Shown: in pieces, positions 21,590 through 31,758 of the stretch
Layout of the letters: each line of letters begins with the position of its first letter
Position numbering within the stretch: position 1 is the stretch's first letter
From: Gordionus sp. m RMFG-2023
Taxonomy: Eukaryota; Nematomorpha; Gordioida; Chordodea; Parachordodidae
NCBI RefSeq assembly: GCF_954871325.1
Contig: NC_088775.1
Coordinates: forward strand, 41,269,561 to 41,333,560
Direction of reading: 5' to 3'
Length of the DNA: 64,000 nucleotides
The notes under the pieces: model-generated
The model's input: only the letters and a program-made list of their open reading frames with translations
Database searches by the model: none
Told to the model about the DNA's origin: nothing
Translations under genes and position numbers: made by a program

Positions 21590-23660
21590 ACAAAAACTTG
21601 ATAATTTATGCAAATTTAAGACTCGTACTGCTATAATATATTTGGAAATTTTTAAAATAACGGGGCCACTGTCATATCTTCAAACTTTAAAATTAGGTAC
21701 TTTGTCACCATGGAAAATGAAAGAAGATACTAAATCTTCTGTATCATCGATTATTACATCGATTCAAAATAAAGCAATAAAATGGCTGCTAATTTAAATG
21801 AAACATTTTCATATTTATAGGTCTCGGAGAGTATCTGAGTACAAAATACTCTGTAAAAAGATCGAATAGGACGAGCGAAGAGAATATATAGTGACAAATG
21901 CCAAGATGAACGTCCTCAAGAATCGATTGACCTTTATAGGTTCGAACAATTTCGTCCTATAAATAGATCAAATTATAAACAGCTTGTAGGAACTACTTTC
22001 TGCGAATTGAGAGCTTATCTTGAATGTGCAATATTTGCAAGCAAGACATTTTGATGAAATAAATAGTAAAGGTATTTCTGAAAAGGCCTTGGAAAAACGG
22101 GCACAATTGGCATATATATTGAGTGTTAAATTTCATAACGAATTATGTTCATTTGCCAGTATATTCAAAGATTTGGTACCAGAAGTAAATGAAACGGTCG
22201 ATGATATCGCATTTACAAGTGAGGAGTCAAATGAAGAAAGTAGAATATTACAATATGATAAATTGATAAAAAAAAACTAAAAATTTTTGGAAGAAATAAT
22301 TGTGCAAATAATTGAAGCCTTGAGTTATTTACACGGCAAGGATGCCATATTAGAAATGAAACATTTTGGAACTATAAAATAAGGACCAGAATGATATGAT
22401 GAAACAGTTAAGATTTTATATATTGTCGCACCACCTCTAGTTGGTATATTATATCTTAAAATAATAGTAGTTTGTAAAAATATTAAAAATATACTTGTTA
22501 TAAAAATTTAACTCTAAACTGTTTTTTGAAAAAGAAAAAAATAGCTTTCCTAACGTAAAAAAGAAAAGATATCAAATTTATTACATCTATTGTAGGATGA
22601 ATAATAAAATGTTTAATTTATAAAATTATTTAATACTAAATAGATGGCGTTAAATACTTAAAAGCATATTGTTATTATATTTATTATCAAGAGCATTTAT
22701 TAGTAAAATTCATTATAATATTAGCTGTAATATATTATAACTATAAAATACGTCTATAAAAGTGACATTTTATCTAATATTTTATAATCAACTGTATAAG
22801 AATTATAAACTATACGTCTACTTACTTACTTTTTATTATACTTATTTGGCCCTTGAAAATATTTTTAGGAATAGGTATGATAATAAAATTTAAAAATAAA
22901 TATGTTGATTAGTCATTTTGAACTCTGCTAATTACAATATTAAATTTTTAAGTTTTCAATTAAATGATTATTTATTTAATTAGGGTTATAAAATAATTTA
23001 AATAATAGTCAATTAAGCTTCAACTGTTAATGCTAAATTAATATTTAGTGAGTAATATTGATATTCTATTTTTAACACAAAATTTGATTGCTAGCTGATA
23101 TAATGAAAATATAATTTATATGTATTAATTTAATCTAATATTTAAAATAGTATTCATTTAATAAATATTTAGATAGCTTATTAATTTTTAAATAATAAAA
23201 TTAAATCTATACTTTACTTAATAGAATTATAAAAGAAATCTTTCAGGGGGCAATCAAAAAAAATTATTTTTAGTTCAAGTGGTTAAGATTACATTAAAAA
23301 AAATTTTTTTTGCTTCAGGGGGTTATTCAAATTTTCGGGCTCGAGCCCCTGCGCCTCCTTAGCTACGCCACTGTTTAATATGCGTGTATGAAATTCTTAC
23401 AAGATATAATATGCATACAAGGGACACTAATTTATTTTGGCATATGAATACATTTTAACTTTATCATTTACGCAAGTTAATTGCGAGAAAGCATTTAGTG
23501 AATCAAAAATTATAAAAATAAGCTGAGAGCTAATATTGACCAAGAAAAATTAAAAGCGTTTTTAATGGTGTCGGTTCAACGAGAACTATTAGCGTAGATT
23601 GAACTAGATAATATTCCTGTATATTTGCGCAAAGGTTCAAAGTTAATGAGAGATTTATTA
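21590..23660 (+). pseudogene. hAT-3 transposase remnants (ZMYM1-like hAT)
   Basis: Around 21600-21800 the plus strand reads YLEIFKITGPLSYLQTLKLG, a segment found in hAT proteins related to ZMYM1, followed by a run through VSEYKILCKK (near 21830). An open stretch at 22020-22280 is probably the degenerate continuation; I cannot match it residue by residue. After an unrelated middle, the dimerisation domain appears at about 23475-23660: NCEKAFSESKII, then NKLRANIDQEKLKAFLMVS and DNIPVYLRKGSKLMRDLL. Stops and frame changes occur throughout. Confidence 0.65.
23235..23373. mobile_element. Single hAT-type terminus inside hAT-3
   Basis: The stretch ends with GGGCTCGAGCCCCTGCGCC and CTTAGCTACGCCACTG, the complement of a CAGTGGCGTAGC-type hAT end, the same type as the MITE at 47530-47933. 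It separates the two halves of the hAT-3 coding remnants. No matching left end or 8-bp duplicate of TTTAATAT was found, so its extent to the left is unknown. Confidence 0.5.
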
Positions 23661-24192
23661 ACGTAAAAATTATATATTTTCTTAATTCTTTTATTAGAAT
23701 CTTATTAAAATTATTTACAATATGATCGGTGCCTGATTTTATAAAAGTGCAGCAATTTTATTCTCTGTCATATTGTATTGCAATAATTTTATATTTATAA
23801 TTAATTAATTTAATATATTGAGTATGCATTTTTTTTATATTTAACATGTGATGTATGATTTGATTATATAGTTTACATCGTTGTAAATCTAATATAAAAT
23901 ATATTTTTTCAATGAATATTATTTTCTATAGGTATTGAATATGATTTTAGATGTGCATTTTTTTAAAATAAAATATAATATTATCTTATAATATTATTCT
24001 TTTTTTCACTAAAAATATAAAACGTTTGAACTTATTTTCAAAAATTAAAAAGTAATAAAAATCATGATCAAAGAAGCCATTAAGGGAATCCGGTCGAAGA
24101 CCGGGCAAAAGCGGGCCGAAGGTCCGCAAAAATGGGAATAATAAAAAATGCCCACGAGGCCGTAGCGTCGACAGTACTCCCCTGATCGGACT

Positions 24193-24373
24193 TTTTCCTA
24201 AACCGTTGGGACTTTTACTTTTTTGATTGACACTTTTCTTTTTTTGATCGAACCTTTTCCTTTTTGATTTGACCTTCCTTTTATGATTGACCCTTTTCCT
24301 TTTTTGACCGGAACTTTTACTTTTATGATTGAACCTTTTCCTATTTTGATTGGGACTTTTCCATTCTGTAACA
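24193..24373 (-). repeat. Right terminal repeat of M2, outer minisatellite piece
   Basis: About ten units of TTTTGATTGGACCTTTTCC type, ending GGGACTTTTCCATTCTG and TAACA at 24373. This mirrors TGTTACAGGGTTTCCCATT at the left end. Confidence 0.82.
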
Positions 24374-24936
24374 TAGAAAACTGCATATATAGAAATAGCT
24401 TGGTCTGGTAGTAGTAATTTTTTAAAAATTAAATCAAGGACCTTGTAAGATTCTAGGTGTTAATATGAAATATAAGATGTTTTAAGAAAATTTAATCATG
24501 TGTTTATGTTATTTAGAATTAAAAAGTTTATTATTATAACAAAGAATAAAATAAATAATCCATATTTAATCGGCACTTTCTATGTCAAACTTTGTTATAA
24601 TTGCTTACAAGAATGATTTTAGTGTAAATTAAAATATAAACAACGTTGTTAAAGTAGAGGGCTACATTTTTTAATAGAGGTATAGCACCCTACTTAAAGA
24701 GTGATAGCGAACTCGCTACTAACTATTTCGCTATTTTCAGCTTTATATAATAAATACACATAAAAATTGTTTAAATTTATTTACAATTATTCTAGAATCA
24801 TAATCTAAAAATATAAATTAAATCTAGTTTTTTCAAAATAATTTAAATTTTAAAATATCAACGATAGAGATTAATATTGAAGAAAATTTTGTTTACAGAT
24901 CATATATTAATTTCCCTGAAAAATGATGATAATATG

Positions 24937-25124
24937 TGTCATATTTTTATATACGAATTTATATTAATATTATAACATTGAGGAACACGTGATAAAGAGA
25001 TATTTTCGTGTTCCAATATAAATGTAAAAAACATATTAAAAAAGTATGAGATTTTATTTTCCTGATATATTTTGATGATTGAAATTCTTGTAGATTATTT
25101 GTGTTTTTTTTGTATTTTTATTCA
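24937..25124 (+). repeat. Left LTR
   Basis: Starts TGTCATATTTTTATATA, contains ACATTGAGGAACACGTGATA and ends TATTTTTATTCA. About 45 bp shorter than its partner. Confidence 0.88.
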
Positions 25125-25566
25125 GTGGTGCTCGTGACGCCGATCGGAAGATTTGGAGTGATTCGGTTTTAAAGGTAAAACAAAATTTTTGTTGATATAT
25201 ATTTTATCTGATAAATTTTTGGCAACGCAGTAGTTCTAACACTAAATACGTGTTTAATTGAGAATTTATTTGGTAATAATATCCCTATATTCTTTTATAT
25301 AAACATTTTTATTTAATTTAAATTAATTGGGCTGTGATTTTAATTAAAAATTTATGAGCAAATGGTTTATTTTGTTAGGCATGGTGGGGAGCATAGTTTT
25401 GGTGATAAGGTTCTCTTTTATAAGGATTTGGGTTATAATGTTTGTATAAGAACTTTAATGAATAGGATTTAGGTAAGCAGTTGATTACTATTGGGATATT
25501 GGTAATTGTGTATTTATTGATAATTATATTGAAATTCTTGATGAAAAGGCAGCGATACTGGCAGAA

Positions 25567-26007
25567 ATGTATTGTAATTTTAGGAAGGACACTCCGGTGT
25601 TGGCTGTTTATGTTAAAAAGGTAGCAGACTTGGAAAGTAGTCTAAAAGATGTTTTAGATGAAATCAAGGTTGGGAATGGTTTGGAGAGGTCCAGGAAGAT
25701 CCTCCAGGAGGTAAAAGAGATGAAAGAAGTTATCAATGCGTTGATGAGGTTGAACAGAAATTCTGTGAAGTGCCATAAAAATAATAGAGTGTCAGTAAAC
25801 AAAAGATTTGAGGAGATTATCATTTGTAATTGTTGCGGGTGGAGGGGACACAAAATGGATACTTGCGTGGTCCCAGAGCAAAGGTTTAAAGATGGATTTC
25901 CGTTAAAAAAATCTGAAGTAGGAAATGCAAATGTAAAAATGGTCAGGATAAACGGGGCTAGATTATGTTTTAGGTGTAAAAGGCCGGGACATGTGGCCGT
26001 GTACTGA
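25567..26007 (+). pseudogene. gag-like part of the LTR fossil
   Basis: The predicted product is lysine-rich and helical in its first half. It then has a zinc knuckle of CX2CX4HX4C type (CNCCGWRGHKMDTC) and a second knuckle-like segment near its end (CFRCKRPGH). Zinc knuckles of this type bind the element's RNA in the capsid particle. The conserved gag core is not clear enough to name the exact clade. Confidence 0.7.
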
Positions 26008-26112
26008 ATGGAAATATCTCAAGATTTGCATTGACTATATGATTGCAAAGTTAATCATATAGGGGTCGGGGCTCCTAGAGATCGGAAAATTTTTTATAAC
26101 AAAACATTAGAT

Positions 26113-26802
26113 GTGGTTAATCGTGGTAATGGGGGTGAAAAAGTAAAAATAAGTAGTTATCCTCATAATTCCCCTGGAAGGGATGTTAATCGGTTCAAGT
26201 GGGAGCTGTATCCAAGGAATATTGTTCTTTATTCCCTTAGAAGGGATGTCAGGAATTTTAGTTGGGAAAAATGTCCCACAGATCTTGTTAAAAGAAATGT
26301 AATTGTTAGTAGTAGGCCTTTAAATTCCGAGTTGAATTTAGGGAACAGTGTGAATTCTAATGAAATTGTTATTTCCGATAGAATAAACACTGACTCTCCG
26401 ATTAAAACATATGATATTTTAATGACGGAAAGAGTAAATGGATCATGTACGGGTCCGAGGATTAATTTGGAAGTTGACCATAGGAATATAGAGGTGTTGT
26501 TTGACACCGGGGCTAGTATCTCTTTGATGTCCCAGGAGAATTTTTATAAGTATTGGCCTGGGGGTAGACTGGAAAAAGAATCTATGTGCGTTAGGCAGTT
26601 TGATGGGTCAGAAGTTGCCGTTGTAGGCAAGGCCAAATTGGGGGTTAATATTAATGATGTAATCTTTTTCCTGGATTTATGGGTGGTGAAGGAGAGGGTG
26701 GAAACCATCATGGGGTGGAGTTGGATTGTTCAGTTCAGTACCTTTAATAATTTTTGGAATATTTTTGCAATACCGGAGGCTACAAATGAGACAAGAACAT
26801 GA
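26113..26802 (+). pseudogene. Retropepsin-like aspartic protease part of the LTR fossil
   Basis: The diagnostic piece is VLFDTGASISLMS near 26495-26530, the active-site loop of retroviral-type aspartic proteases. It is preceded by NLEVDHRNIE and followed by a hydrophobic segment. The arrangement after gag is usual for Ty3/gypsy and related elements. Nothing after it is recognisable as reverse transcriptase. Confidence 0.72.
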
Positions 26803-27149
26803 GGATGGCTAATAATCTTCGAGATAAAATTTGGGAAATAGAAGAGACGGACTGTAAAAGAAAGGAATTCAACCTGTAATTCTGAGATGTATATACTTTC
26901 CACTGAATTAATAGTTGAGGACAACAGTAAAACCGAGGGAGTAACCGGGTTGAAAGTGTAATTATGTACTATATATATAATTTGGAGAAATTAATGGGAA
27001 AGATACTCTTAATAGGCAAGGGAATTCAACCGTTCACGGTTTACAAGATCTACCAAAAGTGTTCCGTGATTATGAGGAGTTGCGGGGTAAATGTTATGTA
27101 AAAATAAAGAATAAACGGGAATTAAAATGTACGTGAATTGTTGGTATTC

Positions 27150-28420
27150 TTTTTGTTTTGGCTTATTTATTATTACACGATGGTAGTGATGTTTGCTGAT
27201 AAAATGCAAGTTTATTGGTATATTTATTATTACACGATGGTAGTGAGGTTTGCTGATAAAATGCAAGTTTATTGGTTTAAATTCTTTCATGTTTGTAATG
27301 GCAAAAGTTGGTATTCATTGAGTTACCAGTTGTTAGTGATAAATAAGAGTTGGAAAATGTAAGATTAAAATGGAAAATTGATGTATCTTATATTGTTAAT
27401 GGTTAAAAGCGAATCATGTATTGAGTTAGAGAAACCGTTTTGATATTTTTATTACATATTTGTGGTTGTTTTTCATCTTTGGCAGGCCGCAAGAAGAAAG
27501 TGAAAGGGAAGAAATATTTTTGTTGTAATGTGAGATAAGAGCGTGCATGTGTTTTTTTTAAATTTATATATTTGTAATGTTTGTTTCGTAATTAATAAAA
27601 ATGTATATTAAAGAGTTCGTGTACAATGAACTCCTATCTTTGGCCGGGTCATTTAAAAGGAGCAGATTTTAATTGTTGTTTAGGTGAGAAGGTTTGTTTT
27701 TATTTTGTGATTTTTAGCTTTTTATTATATCATTGTGAGATGCCTTGATCTGGGTAAGCCGCAAAAAGAAAGAAAAATGAAAGATATATGGTGATAGTGT
27801 GGGATGGTACTGTACATGGATTGTGTGTTCTCCCCCCCCCCCTTTTTAAATAATATTTTTAATATTCCTTGTGTATTTTTGTTATCTTTGCCAGGCAGCA
27901 AGAAGAGACGTTCCATAATGTAATTAATGTTTATGGAGAGAATATGGCATAATTTGTTTAATTATTTATTTTTTTTAAATTCCCCAAAATTGTAATTTGA
28001 AAATTATATTTAAAAAAAAGAACATAAAATAAATTTTCTTTTCTTTTTGTACTGAATATACTCCTTCTCCAATCACGGAAAAAAAATTGCGTCGTTTCAA
28101 GTATTCATATCACCTGATGACCATCGATACCCCTAATGATCCATGATGACATACATAGGACGTAAATGTAGACGAATGAAGATCAAACCTTTGCACGCTA
28201 TGATTATGATAGGATGGGGAATTCGTATTAGCAGATTACAGTCTTAACAAGTATATGATATCCCTATAGCATACCTTTGTAGGACCATGAATATTCAGTA
28301 TTCTATTGATGTTATGAGAATTCATATTAGCCGAGTACTATCCTAACAAGTTATATGATGGTGTCCATATAGCTTACCCTTATAGAACCATGAATATTCA
28401 TTATTCTAGGGATGCCTTTA
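27150..28420 (+). repeat. Internal tandem duplications in the 3' part of the LTR fossil
   Basis: A unit of about 57 bp with ATTACACGATGGTAGTGA and GATAAAATGCAAGTTTATTG occurs twice at 27167-27280. A GGCAGGCCGCAAGAAGAAAG-type segment recurs near 27482, 27755 and 27888. A unit of about 99 bp, with GAATTCGTATTAGC and ACCATGAATATTCA, occurs twice at 28213-28417. Confidence 0.7.
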
Positions 28421-28548
28421 ATAATCAAGAGACGTAGTAAAAGAAAAAAAATTCTCGTATTTGCGTAACATCATCTATTGTATATAGTAAATATGATATA
28501 TATTTTTTTTAATTTGTAGGCATGCCATTGGCCCATAAAGGGGTGGCA

Positions 28549-28782
28549 TGTCGTATTTTTATATATGAATTTATATTAATATTATATAATGCCAATCAAC
28601 CGATTTAAATAAGGTTGAGGATTATAATTAACATTGAGGAACACGTGATAAAGAGATATTTTTGTGTTCCAATATAATTGTAAAAAACATTATTAAAAAA
28701 TTAAGAGATTTTTTTTTCCTGATATATTTTGATAATTGAAATTCTTGTAGATTATTTGTGTTTTTTTTTGTATTTTTATTCA
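28549..28782 (+). repeat. Right LTR
   Basis: Starts TGTCGTATTTTTATATA, carries an extra block of about 45 bp (ATGCCAATCAACCGATTTAA onward) compared with the left LTR, and ends TATTTTTATTCA before ATATG. Confidence 0.88.
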
Positions 28783-29016
28783 ATATGGAATTTCCTTTTC
28801 CTGAATTCTCAAAATATTTTTATCTCGATAAAGAAAATTAACACAGGGTATAAATTTCATTATAAAATGTCGGAAGGTTTTTTCATCAAACAAGACTATC
28901 TTTAACTTGAGAAAGCATTTAAAGGTAATATCAGGGATGTGAACCCGGACCCTGAATCCTCAACCCGGACCCTTTTTAAAAGTGAAGGGTCCAAGGGTTC
29001 TAGGCGTCATAAAAAA

Positions 29017-29180
29017 TTTTTAAAAAATAATATAAAAATATTTTTTTAAAAAATAATATAAAAATATTTTTTTAAAAAATAATATAAAAATATTTTTTTA
29101 AAAAATAATATAAAATGTTTTTTAAAAAATAATATAAAATGTTTTTTAAAATAATTTAAATTTTTTTAAAAAAATAATAT
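29017..29180. repeat. 26-bp A/T tandem repeat
   Basis: About five copies of TTTTTTTAAAAAATAATA followed by TAAAAATA, decaying towards the right, inside hAT-5. Confidence 0.75.
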
Positions 29181-29410
29181 AAAATTTTTTAAATTTTATA
29201 AATTTTTTTTCGTGGAATTATTTATTTTATATTCACGCTTTTCTTTCAATTTTCTTCCTGGACTTCCATTTTATTTAGAGATTGATATCAAAAATTATTT
29301 TCTAGTGTAGGTAATAATATTTTATTATGTAAATTTAATTAATAGATTTCCCCACAAATATATATTGGCATCAGATGCGCAGCCCATACTCTACGAGTGG
29401 CTATTAATGC

Positions 29411-30660
29411 ATGCCTAAAATACAATCACTTAAAACTATCAACGATAAAGCAACGGATGTTGCAAAATATTTAAGAACTCCCACAATTGTAAAAATATTA
29501 AAATCAATGAAAAGGTCAATGGCAATATTAGACCGTACAACACATTGGTACTCAATTTGTATGATGCTAGAACGATTATTAAGTTTGAAAAATTTCTGTA
29601 ATGATTTTATTATAGGAGCATGTGAAGTCATGTTTGCAAATGTTGAATTAAAGAAAAAAATAAAAATGTTTATTTATTTTCAAGAGATGTCAATCAGATT
29701 ATTATTCTTTTAAATAATATGTTTTTATTGTAAAAGTAATAATTTATTCAGTTGGTGATTTTGAGATTTGATAAATATATTTATGATTTGGAATATGAAT
29801 TATTTGATATCGAATTTTATGATTATACTATTGGAATTTATTAATTAAAAATAATGAGAATTTTATTGAAATAAAATTATATTTGTAGTATAATTGGAGA
29901 AATATAAAAATTTTGTCGGAAGATGATTGGTGCCAAATAAAGGACCTTACTGGTGTATTAGTTCCTATAAAAATAACAACATTAAAATTAAAATCAAAAC
30001 AATTATGTTTATTTTTATGGCATATGGATTAGATGCTGATTAGATTTAGAAAGATTTACTAGTCCTTTTTAATACTAAATATTAGAAAACATGAAAATTT
30101 GACAGCAACAATATTTGCAAAATAGTGTTGTATACCTTATATATATTTACATCCTCTATATCAAGTTTTATTGAGTATCGAGCAAAAACAGATGGCTAAA
30201 GACCATCTTAAGGATTTATGCCATACGCAAAACTCCATTATTTACAATATATTGGAGGCTACGACAATAATACCTATTGGTTGTAGTGATAATAATGAGA
30301 AAAAAAAATAAAATTATCATCAGGTAGAAAGGAGAATCAAAAAATACCTATTTTATCTTTAATAGAAAAGTTCTCAGAAGTTAAAAGAATAAATAAGGAT
30401 ACAAATATTTCAAACATCTGGGAAGAAAATTCTTCAATATATCCAGAATTATATATCTTGTCTAGAATCGTCATAGCTGTACCGGCGACACAAGTACAAT
30501 AATTTATGTATAAAAAGATAACTAACTATTTTAGGGAAGCGTAGAACGTCGATTTTCATCTTTAAAATATATATTGTCTAATTTAAGTGAAGATCTCAAA
30601 GATGATATTTTAGAAGATATTATGATTGTAGTTTTTATTTTAAATTTTTTATTTGTAAAT
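29411..30660 (+). pseudogene. hAT-5 transposase remnants, with a 41-bp intron
   Basis: The open stretch 29411-29713 covers a mid-part of a hAT transposase: DKATDVAKYLRTPTIVKIL and LDRTTHWYSICMMLERLL. Later come AKDHLKDLCHTQNSI (near 30195) and EENSSIYPELYILSRIVIA with VPATQ (30420-30493). A GT-to-AG stretch of 41 bp (30494-30534) interrupts the frame; splicing it out gives VPATQ-GSVERRFSSLKYILS and then EDLKDDILEDIM, the dimerisation domain. Stops elsewhere and the missing N-terminal finger show it is not functional. Confidence 0.76.
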
Positions 30661-31758
30661 TACGAATGTGTATATGAAGTATAATAATAAATTAATGAAA
30701 AATAAGTCTTATTTTGAGTCATTTTTTATAAATTTTATTACTGTAACCGAACCCGAACCTAGATCCTTTTTTTTGTTGAAGGGTTCATTTTCCTGAGTAA
30801 TATATTAACCTATTTAATATCAATGTGCAGCCCAATCATTAATCTTTAAAATAAAATTTGAATCAAAGTTGTTTCTATAATAGTTTTCGAGATAGATGAG
30901 TTAATATGAAAGTTAATTTTCTGGCCCAGTCCACATGGTATGTTTCAGCTGGTCATAAGATATTATTCTAGAATTATATTATAAATCAAAAATTACAATA
31001 AATAATTAATCTTAAAATTTAATTTTATCATCAGACTCATCTATTTAATAATAATATTTTATAAATTATTATCTGGGTGTTAAACATGTTAAAATTAACC
31101 AATCATCTATTTATATATTTATTATCAAAATATGCTAAATATAACTTATTTCAATCCCATATTTTATGCAATTTTAAGAGAAATTGGTTCAATAGATAAA
31201 AACTAAAGGAAGATGGGCTGCCTGTTGACAATGGCCATCTACTTATCACCTATATAATTTTTACTCTTACTATTTCCATTATAATTTTAGACTGACCCTA
31301 GCCGGATCAAAAACACAATCTTCTATGAATGATTTTTATGAAATAATTAATACAATTGAAAATCTTTAGTCGCATTCTTTTTAATCTAAAAATACTCAAA
31401 TGAATATTTTTGATGATTTTTCTTATATAAAAATATGTATATTAAATTTAATACTGCATTGCGTGTTAGTGTTTAACGATTCTTTAATCATAGCTTATAC
31501 TTTCTGATAGTCGCTCTAGACTTGAAGATGACATTATGGAAATGTTATTAATTATTAAAATATAAATTTTTTTTATATATTTGAACTTAGTCATATTTTT
31601 TATTTGTAGAAATAGAGATATGTAAAAAATATTTTAAAAAAATTCCAAAGGAGCGTGAAAAGTAGCTCTTCTCTACTTTTTTAAAAGTAGCTAATATCGC
31701 GCTACTTTTTTATATCAAGCTACTTTTAAAAGTAGCTTTTAACAACACTGGATATAAA

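Larger units (their letters stand above)
21084..24184 (+). mobile_element. hAT-3, hAT transposon inserted in the M2 minisatellite
   Basis: The left end CAGTGGCGGACTGGCC (21084) and right end, the complement of CAGGGGAGTACTGTCGAC (ending 24184), are flanked by an exact 8-bp duplication ATCGGACT (21076-21083, 24185-24192). GTGGGCATTTTGCCCACGAG near the left end is echoed by TGCCCACGAGGC near the right end. It carries remnants of a ZMYM-like hAT transposase on the plus strand, and a foreign hAT-type terminus at 23373 suggests another insertion within it. Confidence 0.88.
15212..24373 (-). mobile_element. M2, mariner-like (DDE_3) element with long minisatellite terminal repeats, split by two later insertions
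   Basis: The outer ends TGTTACAGGG (15212) and the complement of TGTTACAGAA (ending 24373) are flanked by TA on both sides (15210-15211, 24374-24375), as for mariner-like elements. The left terminal inverted repeat runs about 520 bp (15212-15735). Its partner is in three pieces: 17040-17360, 20905-21083 and 24193-24373. Deleting the piggyBac insertion (keeping one TTAA) and the hAT insertion (keeping one 8-bp duplicate) restores a right repeat collinear with the left one, and a net element of about 2.5 kb. The transposase lies in the unique middle on the minus strand. Confidence 0.87.
24937..28782 (+). mobile_element. Small LTR retrotransposon fossil (probably Ty3/gypsy-like)
   Basis: Direct repeats at 24937-25124 and 28549-28782 begin TGTC and end TTCA, and a 5-bp duplication ATATG flanks the whole (24932-24936, 28783-28787). 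One base after the left LTR comes TGGTGCTCGTGACGCCGAT, which looks like a tRNA primer-binding site. A purine-rich AAAGGGGTGGCA precedes the right LTR. Parts recognised are a gag-like region with zinc knuckles and an aspartic protease. I recognise no reverse transcriptase or integrase, and the internal part (3.4 kb) is short, so it looks incomplete or non-autonomous. The LTRs differ by roughly ten substitutions over about 190 alignable bases plus one block of about 45 bp, so it is moderately old. It inserted in the BED-finger region of hAT-4. Confidence 0.85.
28932..30795 (+). mobile_element. hAT-5, hAT element inserted in the first intron of hAT-4
   Basis: Left end CAGGGATGTGAACCCGGACC (28932) and right end complementary to CAGGAAAATGAACCC (ending 30795), flanked by GGTAATAT (28924-28931) and AGTAATAT (30796-30803). 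Subterminal AACCCG and GAACC words repeat at both ends. The same terminal type marks the MITE at 4867-5648. A 26-bp A/T tandem repeat lies just inside the left end. Confidence 0.87.
24908..31560 (+). pseudogene. hAT-4 shortened transposase (BED finger and dimerisation domain)
   Basis: Codons just before the LTR insertion read SLKNDDN. On the far side (28788-28921) the BED finger continues: EFPFPEFSKYFYLDKEN, the cysteine segment IKCRKVFSSN and FNLRKHLK. It ends at a good splice donor, AAAG then GTAATA, into which hAT-5 later inserted. The next recognisable part is the dimerisation domain at about 31460-31560, with SRSRLEDDIMEMLL. As in hAT-8 the RNase H-like core is missing. Stops and one frame change are present near the C-terminus. 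Two large insertions now divide the gene, so it cannot act. Confidence 0.75.
24641..31750 (+). mobile_element. hAT-4, 1.38-kb BED-type hAT element split by an LTR fossil and by hAT-5
   Basis: Ends CAACGTTGTTAAAGTAG (24641) and the complement of CAGTGTTGTTAAAAGC (ending 31750) are flanked by AATATAAA (24633-24640) and GATATAAA (31751-31758), an 8-bp duplication with one mismatch. Removing the LTR element and hAT-5 with one copy of each duplication leaves about 1.38 kb. That equals the size of hAT-8 (50706-52084), which shares the termini, the GTAGC/GCTAC subterminal words and the gene content. It is therefore a second member of one short hAT family. Confidence 0.85.
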
